Source: an uncultured Campylobacter sp. (lineage in GTDB: Bacteria; Campylobacterota; Campylobacteria; Campylobacterales; Campylobacteraceae). Taken from it: 5,661 nucleotides of DNA. Below, piece by piece: positions 5,330 through 5,661 of this stretch (position 1 is the first letter of the stretch; the number at the start of each line of letters is the position of its first letter). The notes under the pieces are model-generated. The model saw only the letters and a program-made list of their open reading frames with translations. It was not told where the DNA came from and ran no database searches. The position numbers and the translations under genes were made by a program. The stretch spans positions 1-5,661 of the forward strand of contig NZ_CALHHT010000370.1 in NCBI RefSeq assembly GCF_938031315.1, written 5' to 3'.

Positions 5330-5500
5330 CTATGTATTTAAAAGCAAGCATAAATATAAAAAGCTCCCAACCGCGCAGATGACGGTAAGTAGCCGCTCGT
5401 GCGCACTAGCAGCGCGCTTAAACTCGTACGCCCGGTCGCACACAAAAAGCGCTCCGATGAGGATAAAAGAAAGCTTTGGCGTTAATAAACCGCTTAAATT
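5330..5500 (-). pseudogene. Possible remnant of a small membrane protein gene
   Basis: The roughly 500 bases between ribH and sodB contain no intact gene that I can support. On the minus strand a frame open from 5500 to a TAG at 5332-5330 encodes about 56 residues that look like real protein: a hydrophobic stretch (LSFILIGALFV), a charged loop (CDRAYEFKRAASAHER) and a second hydrophobic stretch (LLTVICAVGSFLYLCLLL). It has no ATG or credible start. After the TAG the same frame stays open to 5165 and includes another hydrophobic patch (IGTIGAVMLDIFV). The higher G+C than the flanking spacer also suggests former coding. I do not recognise the family. The rightward frame 5235-5504 is antisense to it, is basic and patternless, and I regard it as spurious. 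Confidence 0.3.
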
Positions 5501-5559
5501 TTAAATTTAAAGTGCGATTGCGATGGCTTAGATTGAAATTCGTCTTAAAATTAATCCTA

Positions 5560-5578
5560 AATAATAAATTTTATTATT
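5560..5578. promoter_or_regulatory. 19-bp A+T palindrome upstream of sodB, candidate operator
   Basis: AATAATAAA-T-TTTATTATT is a perfect 9-bp inverted repeat around one base, centred about 40 nt before the predicted transcription start. The AATAAT/ATTATT half-sites recall epsilon-proteobacterial Fur boxes, and sodB is a known iron or oxidative-stress target in the group. In so A+T-rich a spacer, chance symmetry is possible. Confidence 0.35.
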
Positions 5579-5596
5579 CGTTTAGAAATTTTAGGC

Positions 5597-5602
5597 TATA
5601 AT
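5597..5602 (+). promoter_or_regulatory. sodB promoter -10 box
   Basis: A perfect TATAAT preceded by T-rich periodic sequence (5569-5593) and no clear -35, the typical Campylobacter sigma-70 promoter layout. The start would be near 5609, giving a leader of about 24 nt that carries the AAGGAG ribosome binding site at 5621-5626. Confidence 0.75.
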
Positions 5603-5632
5603 CGCTTCAAAATTCATTTCAAGGAGAGAAAG

Positions 5633-5661
5633 ATGTTTAAACTTAGAGAGTTGCCGTTCGA
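5633..5661 (+). CDS. sodB: Superoxide dismutase (Fe type), N-terminal fragment cut by window end
   Basis: Only the first nine codons and part of a tenth are inside the window, reading MFKLRELPF. This closely resembles the start of Campylobacter iron superoxide dismutase (C. jejuni begins MFELRKLPY), which converts superoxide to hydrogen peroxide and oxygen in the cytoplasm. The ATG has a strong AAGGAG site 6 nt upstream and a TATAAT promoter 30 nt upstream. With so few residues the assignment rests on recollection of the family N-terminus plus the solitary-promoter context; no metal ligand is visible yet. It diverges from the ribH operon. Confidence 0.7.

Noticed and set aside
5235..5504. Rightward 89-codon frame in the ribH-sodB spacer
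   Set aside because: Basic, patternless product with no ribosome binding site; the opposite strand reads more like protein.

Overview
The window looks like a chromosomal segment of a Campylobacter (Campylobacterota) with moderate to high G+C for the genus. I infer an oral-type species of the gracilis/rectus/showae kind, but I could not check this by search. Grounds for the call are the ribH-nusB-pyrF gene order, a NusB starting MATRHQ, a partial superoxide dismutase starting MFKLRELPF, a TATAAT promoter with T-rich upstream sequence instead of a clear -35, and frequent AAATTT words.

Left part (1-2600): the 3' two-thirds of a serine tRNA (inferred anticodon GCU) is followed by an A+T-rich block of three leftward genes, rep - small zinc-ribbon protein - tyrosine integrase. 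The integrase lies next to the tRNA 3' end and the Rep is an HUH endonuclease of the phage GPA type (HCH plus a YxxxY pair). This is the signature of a small integrative, rolling-circle-replicating element (prophage, satellite or remnant) inserted at tRNA-Ser. No structural, packaging or transfer genes are present, and no second copy of the tRNA end was found.

Middle (2601-2851): a short CRISPR array has three near-identical 30-nt repeats, a fourth degenerate repeat and three spacers of 35-36 nt. There are no cas genes in the window and no room for a leader on the right. The left-most repeat is fused to the 5' end of rep: the only near-full-length in-frame start of rep (TTG) lies inside the repeat. 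The right end abuts a strong intrinsic terminator belonging to the pyrF operon. The array is therefore trapped between a mobile element and a housekeeping operon.

Right part (2852-5661): a tight leftward operon, ribH (lumazine synthase) - nusB (antitermination factor) - pyrF (OMP decarboxylase), has 1-nt spacing and a 4-nt overlap at its two junctions. NusB is more than twice its normal length because of a roughly 200-residue, lysine-rich, repetitive C-terminal tail. Upstream of ribH, where kdsA sits in C. jejuni, there is only a decayed membrane-protein-like reading frame on the minus strand. The window ends with the promoter and first ten codons of a rightward sodB, with an A+T-rich 19-bp palindrome at about -40.
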